NCBI GenBank assembly: GCA_018894105.1
Contig: CM032119.1
Location: 13,099,246-13,163,245, forward strand
Source of the DNA: Jacaranda mimosifolia
Lineage: Eukaryota > Streptophyta > Magnoliopsida > Lamiales > Bignoniaceae
Reading direction: 5' to 3'
Length of the DNA: 64,000 nt
The translations under genes and the position numbers were made by a program. The notes under the pieces are model-generated. The model had not been told where the DNA came from, made no database searches, and was given only the letters and a program-made list of their open reading frames with translations. Shown here piece after piece: positions 26,341 through 38,645 of this stretch (position 1 is the first letter of the stretch; each line of letters begins with the position of its first letter).

Positions 26341-26697
26341 GGATATAGAAAAATAAAACCTAAGGAAAAAAAAATGGTCCAATTAAATAAAATATAATTA
26401 AATAAAAGGCTAGTGAGCACAATAAGTTAAGCCAATCAAGATGGGCACCCAGATTCAAGTAGGCCAAAGCCCACTAAGCACTTAGTCATTATAAATAGCT
26501 AGTAACTTTCAAAGTTAAAATAGGGACAGAAAATCATTATATCCAAAAAATCCTGAGCTCTAACTCTACTAAAAGCGTAGAGCAAAAGCCTATTTAGTTT
26601 TGTTGACTTTGGGGAAAAAACATTTATCATATTTTTGTGCAAAATCATATATTTATATATTTTTTTCCTTTATGTATATAAATTATATTATATTAAA
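26341..26697. other. Unassigned AT-rich flank between G1 and the MULE
   Basis: No gene or element boundary recognised. A TATAAATAG box near 26500 and the following leader-like sequence suggest a promoter or LTR relic, but no partner was found. It includes the left TSD of the MULE at 26689-26697. Confidence 0.35.
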
Positions 26698-27571
26698 GGG
26701 TTAATTACACAAACCCCTTTGTAGTTTAGCCTAATTACAATAAAGTCTATAGGCTTCACGAAATTACAAATACCTCATGTGCTGACGGCTAGCCCTTAAG
26801 TTGGATGGTTTCTATGAATCGTTCATTTTAGCCTTGTACAAAAATAAAAAGAAAAAAAGAAAAAAAATAAAATGGCCAAAGACTAAAATCACCCTTACTT
26901 ACCAAATTGACCAGAAGGCCCTTCAAGTAGCAGTAAAGAAAAAAGAAAGACAATTGTCTTCCTCATTCATAACTCATTTTCATTGATGAAGAAGAAGAAG
27001 AAGAAGAGGAGGAAGAAGAAAACTCTCCCCAAAACTCCCAAAATCTCCCCAAACCATTGGTCCTACATTTCCAAAACCTAACTCCTTCCCAAACCCATCA
27101 TTCTCCACTCCATTTTGGAAGGTGATAGGCGGTCATTGGAGTCCCAAGCTTTGTAACAATTTCAAAAATACTAGGGTTTTCAAGTTTGATAAAGGTATGA
27201 TTTTTACTTCCAAAATATGTTATTTTTGTTAGATCTTATTATTAGGTTGCATATTTCTTTAGCATATGTCGAAAAATACCATGTTTTCTAATTGTTATCG
27301 TAATGTATGGATTTTTTTCTATTTTTTTGTGGGTTTTCTTTTTTCAATTAAAAATGAAATTCAGTATTTTAAATATGCTTTAGTTCGGGCATATTAATAG
27401 ATTTCAGTTTTTTCATGAATAGTGTGGTCGAACATCTATTACTGGACTGATTTTGCCTATTTAAGAATGTCGGGGCCTACTGTCTTTTATGGAAAATCAG
27501 AGGGTGGTATAGTTTAATGATTAGAAAACCAGAAAGGATATGTAATGTTTCACTGATTCAAATAATTGGTG

Positions 27572-27630
27572 TTCTTCTTCTTCTTTTTCTTTTTCTTCTT
27601 CTTCTTCTTCTTCTTCTTCTTCTTCTTCTT
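27572..27630. repeat. (CTT)n microsatellite
   Basis: A run of CTT units with a few TTTTTC interruptions, inside the MULE just upstream of the transposase relic. The leucine-rich (plus) and glutamate-rich (minus) open frames here come from the repeat. Confidence 0.95.
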
Positions 27631-27639
27631 TTGTTACAG

Positions 27640-28400
27640 AGATGGGTTCTGGATCTTTTGACATTGTTATGCACAATGGATTCTTTAAAGGGGTTCTACT
27701 GGCAACAATAGGTCTTGATGGAAACAATGGGTTGTTTCCAATTACATTTACAGTAGTTGAAGCTAAATGCAAAGAGAATTAGGGGGTTTTCTTTGAGTTC
27801 TTAAGGGATATTCTTGGGCAGTTCGATACTAATAAGCTCCAGACCTCCATGATTGATAGACAGAAAGTATTCCTAAATTCTATTGTCTTTCTGCTAGTTA
27901 AATGGTATGTTATCTGCATTTGACTTAGATGATCTTTTTGTTAGGTTTATAAAAATTTTAAGGGGGTAAATGTAATATTATAGGTTTTCCAAAGTATGTT
28001 CTTAGTCTGCAACTTAGATTATTTATTTGTTAGGTTTGTAAAACATTAGGGAGATAGGTAAGAGTATAATTATACAGGTTATCCTTTTTATGTTTTCCAA
28101 AGTTAAGGGTTTTCATTGATATGTCTTTAAAAACTTGTAGGTTTTCCTAAGTGCTGTCATCTGCATGTGATTTTAATTGTGTCTTTGTTAGGTTTGTAAA
28201 ATAGTAGGGGGCGAATGTAATATTATGATTACCTTAAGATTTTTTTGCTTATGTTTTATAAAGGCTTTGTGAGATGATTTTGACTGTTTGATTTCTATTG
28301 GCAGAGCCTTATTGAAGTTATCAGTGAGTTTGCTCCCAATGCAATAAATAGGAAATAGTTGTAGGCATATTTATGCCAATTTTATACAAGAATTTCTTGA
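27640..28400 (+). pseudogene. MULE (MURA-type) transposase fragment with intron
   Basis: The first exon piece reads GVLLATIGLDGNNGLFPI at about 27689-27742, then VVEAKCKEN, a TAG, and FFEFLRDILGQFDTNKLQ, ending IDRQK at 27866. This is the conserved DDE-region pattern of plant MULE transposases, where the second segment normally reads (S/T)DRQKG. A GT at 27867 and AG at 28303-28304 delimit a 438-bp putative intron. The next exon continues SLIEVISEFAPNAINR, the family's LIxAVxxxFPxAxHR segment. Stops and missing N- and C-terminal parts make it non-functional. Homology is clear; the exon borders are inferred from frame continuity. Confidence 0.85.
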
Positions 28401-29252
28401 AATTTGTCTACTGGAATTTGTGAAAAACTACTATATTTTCTATTGTTTTGTTATATTGGGGTGGTCTTTATTGGATTTGGAAGGTCGTCTTTCTTTGGAT
28501 TTTTATTGGTTATAATTAGATTGTATGGCTATTTTTGTTGCCTTGAATGGCAGTATTTATGGAGTTTTTGGTAGATAGCCTACCAATATTTTGTAAGCAT
28601 TTTGGATGATGAGTATGCAAAACTCTAAATATTTGAAGGATTGAATTGTAAGGTTTTTATTGTATTTATTGTTACTTATGCAATGCTAGTCTTTCTTTCA
28701 AATAGGTTATGTAGGTTTTCGCAAATTCCAAAGGGACATTTGTAATGTTCCAAAACTTTTATTTATGAAATGATTGTTATATTTAACTTATGTAATCTTC
28801 TGATTTTTCTAGAGGGGTAAAAGTAATGTTTTATTTTGTAATTTACCAGATAAAAAATTATAGTTTAAAATGTAAAATCAAACATAAAAAGAAAATCAAA
28901 ATTATTAAAAAATTTGTCAAACTGCCAATTGTAATGGCTTACAAAATTTAACAAATAAAACCTTATAGTATCAAAAATATTACAGATAGGTCTAAAGGTA
29001 TTTTTGTCTCAAAAATAACCATAACAGTAACCAAAAGGCATTTTAGGATTTTCATGTAAAAATTTTTATGACATCAACAATTAATTTAATGGAGGCTAAC
29101 GGACTTTGAAAAATATAAGATGGAGCAAAATATTAGGGGGTATTTGTAATTTCGTGAAACTGTGGGTTTTTGGATAAATAGGTCAAACCTCAAGGGGGTC
29201 TGAGTAATTAACCCTATATTAAAATATATGCTTTTTCTAAGACATATATGTA

Positions 29253-29592
29253 TGATGCTGCTCAGAAGTGGAGCAAAATCCTTTTTGAAAAATAATAGAA
29301 TATTGGTTCATCTTCTCAAGAATACGCACAGAGAGATATGCTTTTCTCAAGAGTTCTTCCACTCTGAGAAATTTGGTGAATGATTTCTTCTATTCCATTT
29401 CTTCCTGGGACTTGATATTTATAGATCTTAGCCTTGATAGGCTTAGGTCCATTAGTGTTTTTCTGCCCCCTTTATAAGCTTGGCTTGTCCTTTTGGCTCT
29501 CTGACCCATTTACTTAATTAGTTAATTTTATGATTGATTCATTATTTATTCAAATTACCGAAATGTCCTTAGGTCCAATTTTAATCACATCA
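29253..29592 (-). repeat. 3' LTR of the 3.1-kb non-autonomous element
   Basis: Pairs with 31994-32331. Shared blocks include AAGAGTTCTTCCACT, AAATGATTTCTT and TTTTAATCACATCA. Confidence 0.85.
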
Positions 29593-31993
29593 TTAAGCCC
29601 ACTATTTTTGATGAAACATTGTTAATTTTATATCAAAAATATGATTTAAATTTAATTTATTAAATTTATGTTAAGTTAATTTGAGCAATTATTTTCGTCT
29701 TAGGAGTTCGTGGATTTTCAACTTTCATCAAAGTTGAGTTTGAATAAGCTTTAAAGTCTTTAAGTCTTCTAAGAAGTGCTCCATAAAGGTGACTTTTGTT
29801 AGCACGTAGGGAGTTAGCAAAAAAGAGGGGAATTTTACCTTGGCCAAGGAGGAGAAAAAGAGAAAACAACTCTATTAGGAGTGCTAAGATGAGTCCTCAA
29901 GGTAAAGTATTATTGTTACTTTGGACTCTTTTACTTATTTCTTTCTCCTTCAGTTCTTCTTTTGTACATTCTATAAAACTCCTTTAAAAGTTAGCGAGCA
30001 CCTCAAGATCCTTAGCCGAGTCAAAGATGTCTAAATCTACGTATTTCAACAAATGTATAAACAAATATACCAAACTTCCCAAAATATTTTCTACATATTT
30101 GTACAAAACATAAACAAACACCTATAATATTTTTCAGTACCACTTTCACATTCTCGAACCCTAGTCCTAAAATTCATTTCCCCAAAATATATATCATAAA
30201 CACCCCAAAACATAACCACACATTCCCTTGGTTAATCTGGCTAGTATGTAGGTAGGTAGCTCCTACGAGTGGTGCTGAATCTTGGATGGATTTTTCTAAG
30301 TTGCTTTGATGATGCATATAGTTGGTATCAACTTCATGTTGGCAATGGGAGTAGAGCTCCTTCCTTAGTTGTAAATACTCTTTGGGTGGCTCCCCAGGAC
30401 TCTTCCCTTCTTCGCCAACGATATTGTTCCCCAATGGAGTTCTTTCTCTTGTCCACATACTCACTGAGATATCATTGCCACTTTAGTGCTTCAATTTGAT
30501 CTTCCAAGCTTCAACATCGTTTTGTGGTATGCCCACTGAGACTATAGAAGTTGTAGTATTCTAACAATCTATGCTTCCTTGTCCTTCCAACTTCCATTAG
30601 GAGGTCAAGCCTTAGAATGTGGCAGTTTGCAGTATCTTTACTATAATGGGCATAAGGGTGCTACCCATTTGGTTTTTCATCTATTCATAGCTTGCCTCCA
30701 CTCTAAGTTGACTCCTAGGTCCATCATCTTATATTTTTGCTAGCGTCTTGAAGAGCCATTACTCCTTAATTCCTCCTTTTTGTATCTTTCCATGTAATGG
30801 GGCCACCTCTCGTAGGTCTTATTTTATCCAAGGGCTTTGGGTTCTCCAATACTTCTTTCTTCATTAGGTACCGACTTTATATTCCTTTCTCAATGAGGTT
30901 GATAGCTGAGGCCCATGTGCATACTGGTTCCTATGTTGCTTCTTCCTTGACGGTGGTGTTACCTAGCTTGGTGGGTCCTCCGAAGAGTGCTAAAAGCGTC
31001 ATGGTAGTAAGGAGGTCACCTCCGTCACTCACACAATGCTAGTTTGTAGGCTTCTAGCTCTTACCAAGTAGCAGATGGCCAGACTCTTTTTTTAACTTTT
31101 GGGGCGTTTATGGGATCAATTAGCTACTGCATTATGTACTTTCCAAAATATCTTGATTGTATCAACCATTCGATCTCGTTCGTTAGGTGTCTACACCATT
31201 TGGTGGTGCGTCCATAATGCTGGTAGAAATGGCATCTTTTATCCATCTTCCGTTTTTTCATCTCCTTCGACATCCTTTGAGCATGAAATAGCTACACTGT
31301 AAGACCTAGCGTAGAACTTCTTCTCATGGAATGGTTACTAGAGTGTAGGTGGCAAATGCCCCGAATTAGTTACACCACGTGCCTTGGACATTTTGCTTTG
31401 ACTATGCTCTTCATTGATTTGTCCATGCTCCTTCCTCTAAGCGATTACGTAGGTAGGTACAGGTTTCTGACATCATCTTGGATTTGTAGTGCGGGCGCCT
31501 AAGTCCACCATCCAGTTGTAGCAAGTATCAAATTGAAAAAGCTTTCCTGGGACGAAGACTAGGAAATCTTAGGTTAGAGTGAAGAAGAGAAATGAAGTTT
31601 CACTCAGGGCTAGTCCATTAGATAGCTAGATCCAGGGAGGACGAAGCCTCCAAGTACTACTGGTAAGGTTGTAGTAGCTATTCCACACACTAAGCGATTG
31701 AGTTGGCCAGGACTCGTGTATTGACACACTTAAATAGACTTTTTAGTATTTCTGGAGTCATCAATGTCATGAGATCTATGGGGAATGATGCCTGGTTTGC
31801 AAGTGTTCTTGTTGGCAGAGTGCATACACCAGAGTGTGGCTTCGACATTGCTTGTGAAGGTGTCTCTGGCTAATAGCTCTCCACATCCTTGAATGCCAGT
31901 GTTACCAAGGTGTTGAAAGGGTGAACTCCATCTCCCTTATGCATCCTCGGTGTTCCTTCTTCATCCTTTGAGTTTCCTACAGATGTTGCAAAA

Positions 31994-32331
31994 TGATGAT
32001 GCTCAAAAGTAGAGCAAAGTTATTTTCGAAAAACAGTAAACTGTTGATTCGCCTTCTTAGGAATGCGCTCATAAGATATTTGCTCTTCACAAGAGTTCTT
32101 CCACTTTGAGACACTTGGCAAATGATTTCTTTTGTCTCATTTCTCTCTAGGACTTGGTATAGATTTTAATCTTGATAGACTTAGACTTACTAGGATTTTC
32201 CTGCCCACTTTATGGACTTGGCTAGTCTTTTGGGCTCTCTGGCTCATTTTCTTAATTAATTAATTTTAGGATTTATTTATTATTTTATTTAAATTATCAA
32301 AATATCCTTAGGTTTAATTTTAATCACATCA
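31994..32331 (-). repeat. 5' LTR of the 3.1-kb non-autonomous element
   Basis: Partner of 29253-29592, within 2 bp of the same length and with scattered substitutions and small indels. Confidence 0.85.
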
Positions 32332-33186
32332 ATATATATGTACACATACATAGTGATGATGAGTAGCGATTAAAATCTGTCTTAAAATTGTAGCTACACA
32401 ACTACTTTCAATTTTTTTTTTTCTCTAAACAATATTTACCCAAACAAATATTGGAAAAGAGGACATTTCACATCAATAGTAATAACTACATTTATATTTT
32501 TAAAAAAATGCAAACACAAATCTCAAATCTTTACTCATTTTTACCAGCTGATTTTCTCTCACTTTTCTTAGAAATATTCATAAAATGAGTGCTCATTCAA
32601 TTGTAGCCTTACATTACCATTATAAAAATAACAAGAATAAAAAAAAACTTAAGTGATAATTATTAGGACAATATTTACAATATAATGAATAAAAAATTTG
32701 TAAAGTATTTTTAGATAGTAAATTATATCTAAAATACTGAAATAAAAAGTAAAAGTAACAAGGAAAAGAGAATTATTAGCTTTTTTTATAGATTTAACAT
32801 ACATAATTATCAAATCATACATTTTAATAATTAATTGATGATCAATATACTTTATATGAATATCAAGATACATCTGCACATAAAAAATTTAAATATATTT
32901 TTTCCAATAATAAGATTGTAATATATTTCATTATAATTTAACTTAATTTTCTTAAAACTTTTTAGCTTATATTAACATTTTAAGAAATTTATCAATAATT
33001 ATAATTTTAAAGGGGACTATACACGTCCATATAACATGTATTTTTCTAGTTCTGAGACAACAAAATTGAAAGAGGAGAGCCAAGCTACTAGGACGCGACT
33101 TCCGTGGAGTGGTCGAGGCTATGAGACTGAGACTACCCACATATAAAAGTCCGAATTGAAAAAGAAAGATCAGTAGATAGCAAAAT
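32332..33186. other. AT-rich intergenic sequence
   Basis: Nothing recognised: no domain, no repeat partner in the window, only AT-rich runs and short spurious frames. A short GC-richer patch lies near 33070-33140. Confidence 0.5.
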
Positions 33187-33558
33187 TAGGGGCATAAATA
33201 AGTTGAACTTGATAAAAATTGTAGGCTTGACCTGAGCTTGATGAGCCTTCTCTTGAAAGCTCAACCTAAAGCTCAAAGCAAGAAAAAGTAGCTCGAGCTT
33301 GAGTTTAAACTCAGCTCAATAGAATATTTAGTTATTAATATATAATAATTATTTAATATTTATATAAAATATTTAAAAATAAAAATAAATAATTATTAAT
33401 ATTTAATAATTTTTTCATTAATATATAAAAAATATTTTAAAACAGAAAAAATCTGTGAGCTTTCAAATAACTGAATTTAGATTTGAAGTTGGCTCATTAT
33501 AGAGTTGGAACTCGAGTCAAGTGATAATCGAATCGACACGACCCATCTTACACCTCTA
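33187..33558. mobile_element. hAT-like MITE, 372 bp
   Basis: Terminal repeats TAGGGGCATAA and (complement of the right end) TAGAGGTGTAA. Flanking AGCAAAAT (33179-33186) and TGCAAAAC (33559-33566) match at 6 of 8 positions, an 8-bp duplication as hAT elements make. The inner arms are also complementary (GCTTGACCTGAGCTTGATGAGCC region against the right arm), with an AT-rich centre. Confidence 0.7.
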
Positions 33559-33566
33559 TGCAAAAC

Positions 33567-34790
33567 AATGGAAAAGATGTAATACTTGATATTTCTCATG
33601 TTGTGTAAGACAGAAAAAGGAGGCATAAAAGAAGTCAAAATAAAATTGAAGTACACGTGAAAAAAAAAAAAAACAAAAAAGAAGAGATAATGCAAGCTCC
33701 TCTGTTGTCTCTTCACTCCACTTTTGGCACCGGACATTAAAAAATTGGAACTATAGTAGAACTGCAAACCTTCAACTTCAAACGAAAAAAAGACCTAGCA
33801 AAATGAAACAAGTAGTAACCTGGAAAACTTGGTCAACAGAATGCAGAAATAGCTACACTATTGTCATTATGGATGATAAAAACATGCATATTTAATTAAT
33901 AATTAATAATAAGGCTCCATAAATATATATGCACGAAATGTGCTAATTCAGTTTGACATTAACTAGCAATGAAGGAAAGGAGACAACTGCATGGATAATA
34001 TGTTGTTGGGCATTTATGGGTACCTCAAAAATTCAAATTAAAGCAGCTCTGAAACAGAAGTAGGCTCAAACAAATATGCTGAAGTTCGAATGTAAGCCTA
34101 TGTCCTCTCCTGGAGTCAGGTGTGAACTGTACATGAAAGAAAACTGTTTTGGTCAAATAAGGTTTTATATATGTGCAAGGTGGCCATCTAATTCTTAAAC
34201 TAGGAAATAAAAACAATAACTTAAGGAGGCAATTTTACCAGGAAAACAGGTTATGTGGACACCTTGCAAAAATACAGCCCCTTGAAAGCAGGAAACAGGG
34301 TCCATGTTCACTGCCAAAAGAGAAATTCACCCACTTGCCTTTAGACTTTGAGCAGAATAAAGCCAATTCAAGGAGACTGAAACTCGGTACGTAAATGCCA
34401 CCTGCAAATTAAATAACACTTAAAAGAGTTTTCTTGACAAGGCAAAATTACTCTGCAGGCAGAGAAGAAAGAAGACATATATATATATATATATATCCAT
34501 ATATAATCCATGGAAGAAACATCTGTTTCGTCATCCTGCAGGCAAAGGAAGGGCAGAACAATGCAGGTGCCAAGATGTGAGGTTTTGAAGGAGAAAAGAG
34601 CAAGATTGTACATAATTCGTCAATGCCTCTACATGCTAATATGCTGGAGGGAACATCAAGATTAAAAATGCCGACATGGCATTGGCATGTGGCAGCAATC
34701 TGTGCTGTTCTTTTTAAGGTAATTAGAGCATACCAGGGATAGGGGATAAATCATAGAAATTAAGAGAGAGTACATGTATAATGAGTGTAC
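33567..34790. other. Non-repetitive stretch without a convincing gene
   Basis: Holds several pyrimidine-tract/CAG motifs on the minus strand (for example CCTTTGCCTGCAG near 34535) that could be splice acceptors, and a (TA)n run at 34476-34496. No protein family is recognised and frames are short. Confidence 0.35.
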
Positions 34791-34861
34791 GTAGTTAACT
34801 ATTGTACAGCCGCAGCGAGGCAATTTCCACCATCGTATGTATCATCAACGGTAACTATAAG

Positions 34862-34916
<55 letters not shown>

Positions 34917-35094
34917 TGAATTTTACCTTAGTCCACATGTAATGCATGTAGAAGATGGAGTCCATCAGTTTGGCCGGGCCGGGGGCAAAGAAATCCATCT
35001 TCATCCAATATGGCCACTGTCGATCCACAATTGATATTATATATATTGTCCGTACTCTCCGTTGAAATCCTTTCAAACATTGCCAACATTCCAT
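34790..35094 (-). CDS. Possible small gene or exon pair, unidentified
   Basis: A minus frame starts MECWQCLKGFQRRV at 35094 and stays open through MDFFAPGPAKLMDSIFYMHYMWTK to 34925, followed by GTAAAA, a usable splice donor. Past a (TA)n(GA)n run, the minus strand reads IVTVDDTYDGGNCLAAAVQ and a stop near 34800. That composition looks coding. Both pieces look more protein-like than surrounding frames, but I do not recognise the family, the joining is a guess and no promoter is evident. It may equally be a pseudogene or chance. Confidence 0.3.
34864..34916. repeat. Compound (CT)n(TA)n microsatellite
   Basis: A CT run followed directly by a TA run; it lies between the two possible exons listed at 34790-35094. 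Confidence 0.95.
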
Positions 35095-35109
35095 TTTCCT
35101 TTCTCAAAG

Positions 35110-37014
35110 GAGCTCTTTAATCAATGAATAGGATTACAAAAAGAGCACAACAGGATATTATTCCTATTAACATAAATAAAAAACTAGATCAAAATGAAAG
35201 CAAGGCACTAGGATCCAATTATAAAAACTTCAAAAGCTTAATAAATTAGTACTTACATGCTAACTAGGATCAAATCATACCTAAGATTCAGATTAGGATA
35301 GAATGTTATCTGAAAATTGCAAAATCCAAGGAGAATTAGGTGAACTCTTCACCAATCCAGAAACTGTCAAAAAATGCGCAACGGGAGAGGAACGATTTTT
35401 GCCTCTATCAGATCACCTCCAAAAATCACTAAAAATTACTGGAGATGCTCAACACCTTGAGGAACTCTCAGTAAAAAACTCAGACTGAAAAGCCTTCTGG
35501 ATCTCCCTGGAGAAAATCACCAAATCGAACTCTGTGCAGTGGATCTCCAAAACCGTAGCAAATAAAGTAGTTTGCCTCTAGTGATATGATTCACACACCA
35601 AATAGATCTTCCAAAATCTCTAACCTATAAGCTGGAATAAGGCCAAAGATAAGCTATGGTGGAGACCGATTTTTGGTAGGGAGGAAGAAGAAGAAGAGAG
35701 CAAAGCTTTCAACACATGAATGCAATGCTTGCAAGGATTTTGGAGGGAATGGTGGAAAATCTAATTCTTCACACCTTTTGACATAATGACCAGCCCCCTC
35801 TCTCTATATCTATATATGGGTGCTAAAATGTGTGATGCTAAGGTGGTATCACACCTCCAATGAGGAAAATGGGCAGCCAACTTGCATTTTGCCAAGGTGG
35901 CAAATGCAAATCTAAATCTAATTTAAATTTCATTTGCATTTTAATTACATTTGAAATCTAATTTCAAGTTAATTAAAATGCTAATTCAAATGAACATTTC
36001 ATTTGAATTTTTCCTCCAAAATTTGTTCTTCCTATGAATTAAATTAAACACTTTAATTTAATTAATTAACCTTTGACTTAACTCTTAAGTCAAACAAGCT
36101 CAACTCTTAAGCTTCCATTTTGTTAACTTAACTCTTTAAGCTAACTTGACCAATTGATTATCATATTGGCACCAAATAATTAACTCCTTAATTATTGATC
36201 TAATTTAATTTCTTAAATTAATTGATTAATTTAACACTTAAATTATTCAAGTCAAAATTGACCTTCAAAATTGGCACCTTAAAATCGATCCACTAGGAGG
36301 CATTTTCTAGCACTTAGAAAATCTTTTCTCCATCAAATAGGAAGCTAATTGGCTTTTGTGTGTGACTCAATAGGTTTTACTATTCATTGGACATGGGCTT
36401 ACAACTACTTGTGACTTTTGAATATCATACATTCATTTTAGTTTAAAACACTTTTAAATTAATCGACTCGATTCAATTAATCTCATTAATTGAAGAGTAC
36501 CCAATCTCCATGGTCGATGTCCAACCTCAAGCCCATGGAGCCTAACTAATTGGCCAAAATGAATGTTTTAGAGAACCATTATAGCTCTACACTTACCATG
36601 CAAATACGGTCCTTTTGTCTCCTATCTCCCGAAAGAGTCCTAGGGTAAGATATTTATCGGCTCCCTAATAGCCTCGATGCTATGCTTTTATTGTCAATGT
36701 TCAATTCCCTTGTGTGACTTCATCTTTGGAAAATTCCTTTTCCAAATTGTCACACTACCTTGCGCAAGAATTTCTTGGAATCAATCATTATAGAATATAT
36801 AGGAGATACACCCGTCCTTGACAAAAGTAAGGAGTCAGATTTCATCTTGGATCTCACAAACCTCCATGCCAACCAGACACAAGGTTACCATAGATCCTCA
36901 GGTTAGAGGACTAATAATATATACTAACATAAGTTGGAGAACTTGTCACTACCAACTTGCCACTACGACTATCTAGTGGATTCCTCGGTGGGTCTTCAGT
37001 GCCTTGTTCTCTAA
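35110..37014 (-). mobile_element. Minus-strand LTR relic
   Basis: Read on the minus strand it starts TGTTAGAGAACAAGGC right after AGTGGGTGCT, a plausible polypurine tract and LTR start. It contains a TATATAGATATAGAG promoter-like block near 35800 followed by a leader rich in CTTCTTCTTC, as in LTR R regions. No second LTR was found in the window and the downstream end (about 35110) is approximate. The short plus frame at 35303-35488 is not considered a gene. Confidence 0.5.
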
Positions 37015-37390
37015 CAAGCACCCACTAACATGCAATATATCTCATACGGTTGCTCATAGAATGAAGCAATATCCAACTCTTGAATTTATGCATCATTAGT
37101 GCAAGTTTATCCGGATCTTAGATGCCCTATCTCATAAGATCCTATGACTTGGAAGGTTTAAAATCACGGTCATATAAGACTTATTCCATGATCACCACCG
37201 AGTGAACTGACCAAGTCCTGTAGTCTTGTGTGATCTAAGAGCTTCATCCAAATGCCGGTGAATTAATAGGAAGTATAAAATGAAGATGACCATATAAAGA
37301 ATATCATTCAATCAAGATTGTTTTACAAGGAAATAGCTTTTACAACGCCAATTTAATTGGCTTGTCGGGCACTATTACAACACAAAAGAG
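37015..37390 (-). other. 3' internal tail of the minus-strand LTR relic
   Basis: Non-coding sequence joined to the putative LTR start. It ends with GTGCCCGACAAGCC (minus strand) near 37375, where homology to an element appears to stop. It is interpreted as the region between pol and the 3' LTR; no coding sequence remains. Confidence 0.4.
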
Positions 37391-37534
37391 GGTGTTAGGC
37401 TAAATTTATTTAAAAGTCTTGTAACCTCCTGTATCTTATAAGATTTTTTGGAACCTATAAAATATTAATTTTTTTTAAAAATAAATTGTAAATTATTTGG
37501 ATAAATTAAGATTTTGGAGTTTAGAAGATATTAG

Positions 37535-38645
37535 TAGGGCTTTTCTAGGGTCATATGCCCATGGTTTTAGCTTATTGTCATGTATCCACTTTTTAACCAT
37601 GGATATTAAGAGATTTAATTTTCACCATAGAATCACCATAAATTAAAAAAACCATGGTTCTTTTAAGAACCACTTTCAATTATAATTAAATTAATAGAAC
37701 TAAATATACCATACTCTTTAATAATGTAAGAGTTAATTACCTACACTTCCTGAGATTTGGCTGAGATTTAGTTTATTTATAAAAAATCGACAATTATAAA
37801 AAAATTAGAAATACCCCTTGATGTTAATGATCCGTAGTTAAAATTGACAAAATTAGTAAAATAACTATTTTATTCCTACTTTTTAATTGAGTAAAATAAT
37901 AACATTACATATTTATTGTAACTAGATTACATATTTAATAATATTAAAATAATAAATACATTTTCAAATAACTAAATTAAATGTAATAAAATTAATATTA
38001 AAAAAAGTGTGCCTTGACAACAGCCTGGCAAGGCTGCATCTGCGCATGGCAGCGAGATAGCCATGGCTGTTGCGCTTTGCAAGCAAGGCACGCAGCCATG
38101 GCTATCGCCATCATGGGTGGGGTTGGGGATGCGAGGTGAGTTTTGTATATATATATACACAAAAATATACATATGTATATATATATATATGTATGTATAT
38201 ATAAAAATATTTAATTTTTTTAATATTTTTTTTACAGATGGACATCAGGGCATTTTTATAACTAAAGTTTGTTATTTTATTTTTTTAATTTTTGATTAGG
38301 TTTTTAGTTTTAAAAGGTAGGGATAAAATTGTTATTTACCAACTTCGTCAATTTTAATGATGACGGTTGATATTAGGGGGTATTTCAAATTTCTTCATAA
38401 TTATAGATTTTTTATTAACAAGTCAAGGCTCAGGGTGTACGTAATTAACTCTTAAATTATTAAAGATTAATATGTACACTTTAATTCTATTAATTTAATG
38501 GAGGTAGTTCATAAGAGAACCGTGGTTTTTTCAATTTATGGTGATTTTAGGGTGGAGATCAAATCATCTTAATATCAATAATTAAAAAGTGGATACATGA
38601 TAATAAGTTAAAACCATGGGTACATGACTCTAGAAAATCCCGCTT
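37535..38645. repeat. Large imperfect inverted repeat (about 290-bp arms)
   Basis: The left arm runs from GGGCTTTTCTAGGGTCAT (37535) inward to about 37820; the right arm from CTAGAAAATCCCGC (38645) inward to about 38340. Matching blocks include CATGTATCCACTTTTTAA, AATCACCATAAATT, AAAAACCATGGTTCT and the inner GAGTTAATTACNTACAC...AAATACCCC. The inner block resembles MULE/MITE ends such as those at 26698. The loop contains a GC-richer patch (38010-38140). A clean TSD was not found. Confidence 0.75.

Larger units (their letters stand above)
26698..29214 (+). mobile_element. Mutator-like element (MULE) with 9-bp target duplication
   Basis: Terminal inverted repeats start GGGTTAATTAC at 26698 and, as reverse complement, at 29214. 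Similarity extends roughly 75-90 bp to the ACGAAATTACAAATACC block. TATATTAAA is repeated exactly at 26689-26697 and 29215-29223, and a 9-bp duplication is the signature of Mutator superfamily insertion. The interior holds a transposase relic, so this is a deletion derivative of an autonomous MULE. Confidence 0.92.
29253..32331 (-). mobile_element. Non-autonomous LTR retrotransposon (LARD/TRIM-like), 3.1 kb
   Basis: Two similar 340-bp LTRs (29253-29592 and 31994-32331) enclose 2.4 kb without pol domains. On the minus strand the LTR starts TGATGTGATTAAAATT and ends CATCA. A TATA-like CTATAAATATC and a purine-rich AATAGTGGGCTTAA just upstream of the 3' LTR support minus orientation. After the 5' LTR, GCAACATCTGTAGGAA looks like a decayed version of a GGCGCCGTCTGTGGGAA PBS. 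Flanks ATGTA and ATATA form a 5-bp TSD with one mismatch. The interior minus frame at 30174-30464 (96 codons) is open, but I cannot assign it; a gag relic is possible. Confidence 0.8.

Noticed and set aside
27521..27772. Glutamate-rich minus-strand frame
   Set aside because: Produced by the (CTT)n microsatellite; the plus strand across the same bases has clear MULE transposase homology.
37722..38462. 9-bp TSD around the inner TIR of the large inverted repeat
   Set aside because: The flanks are complementary to each other as part of the same palindrome, not directly repeated, so no insertion duplication can be claimed.
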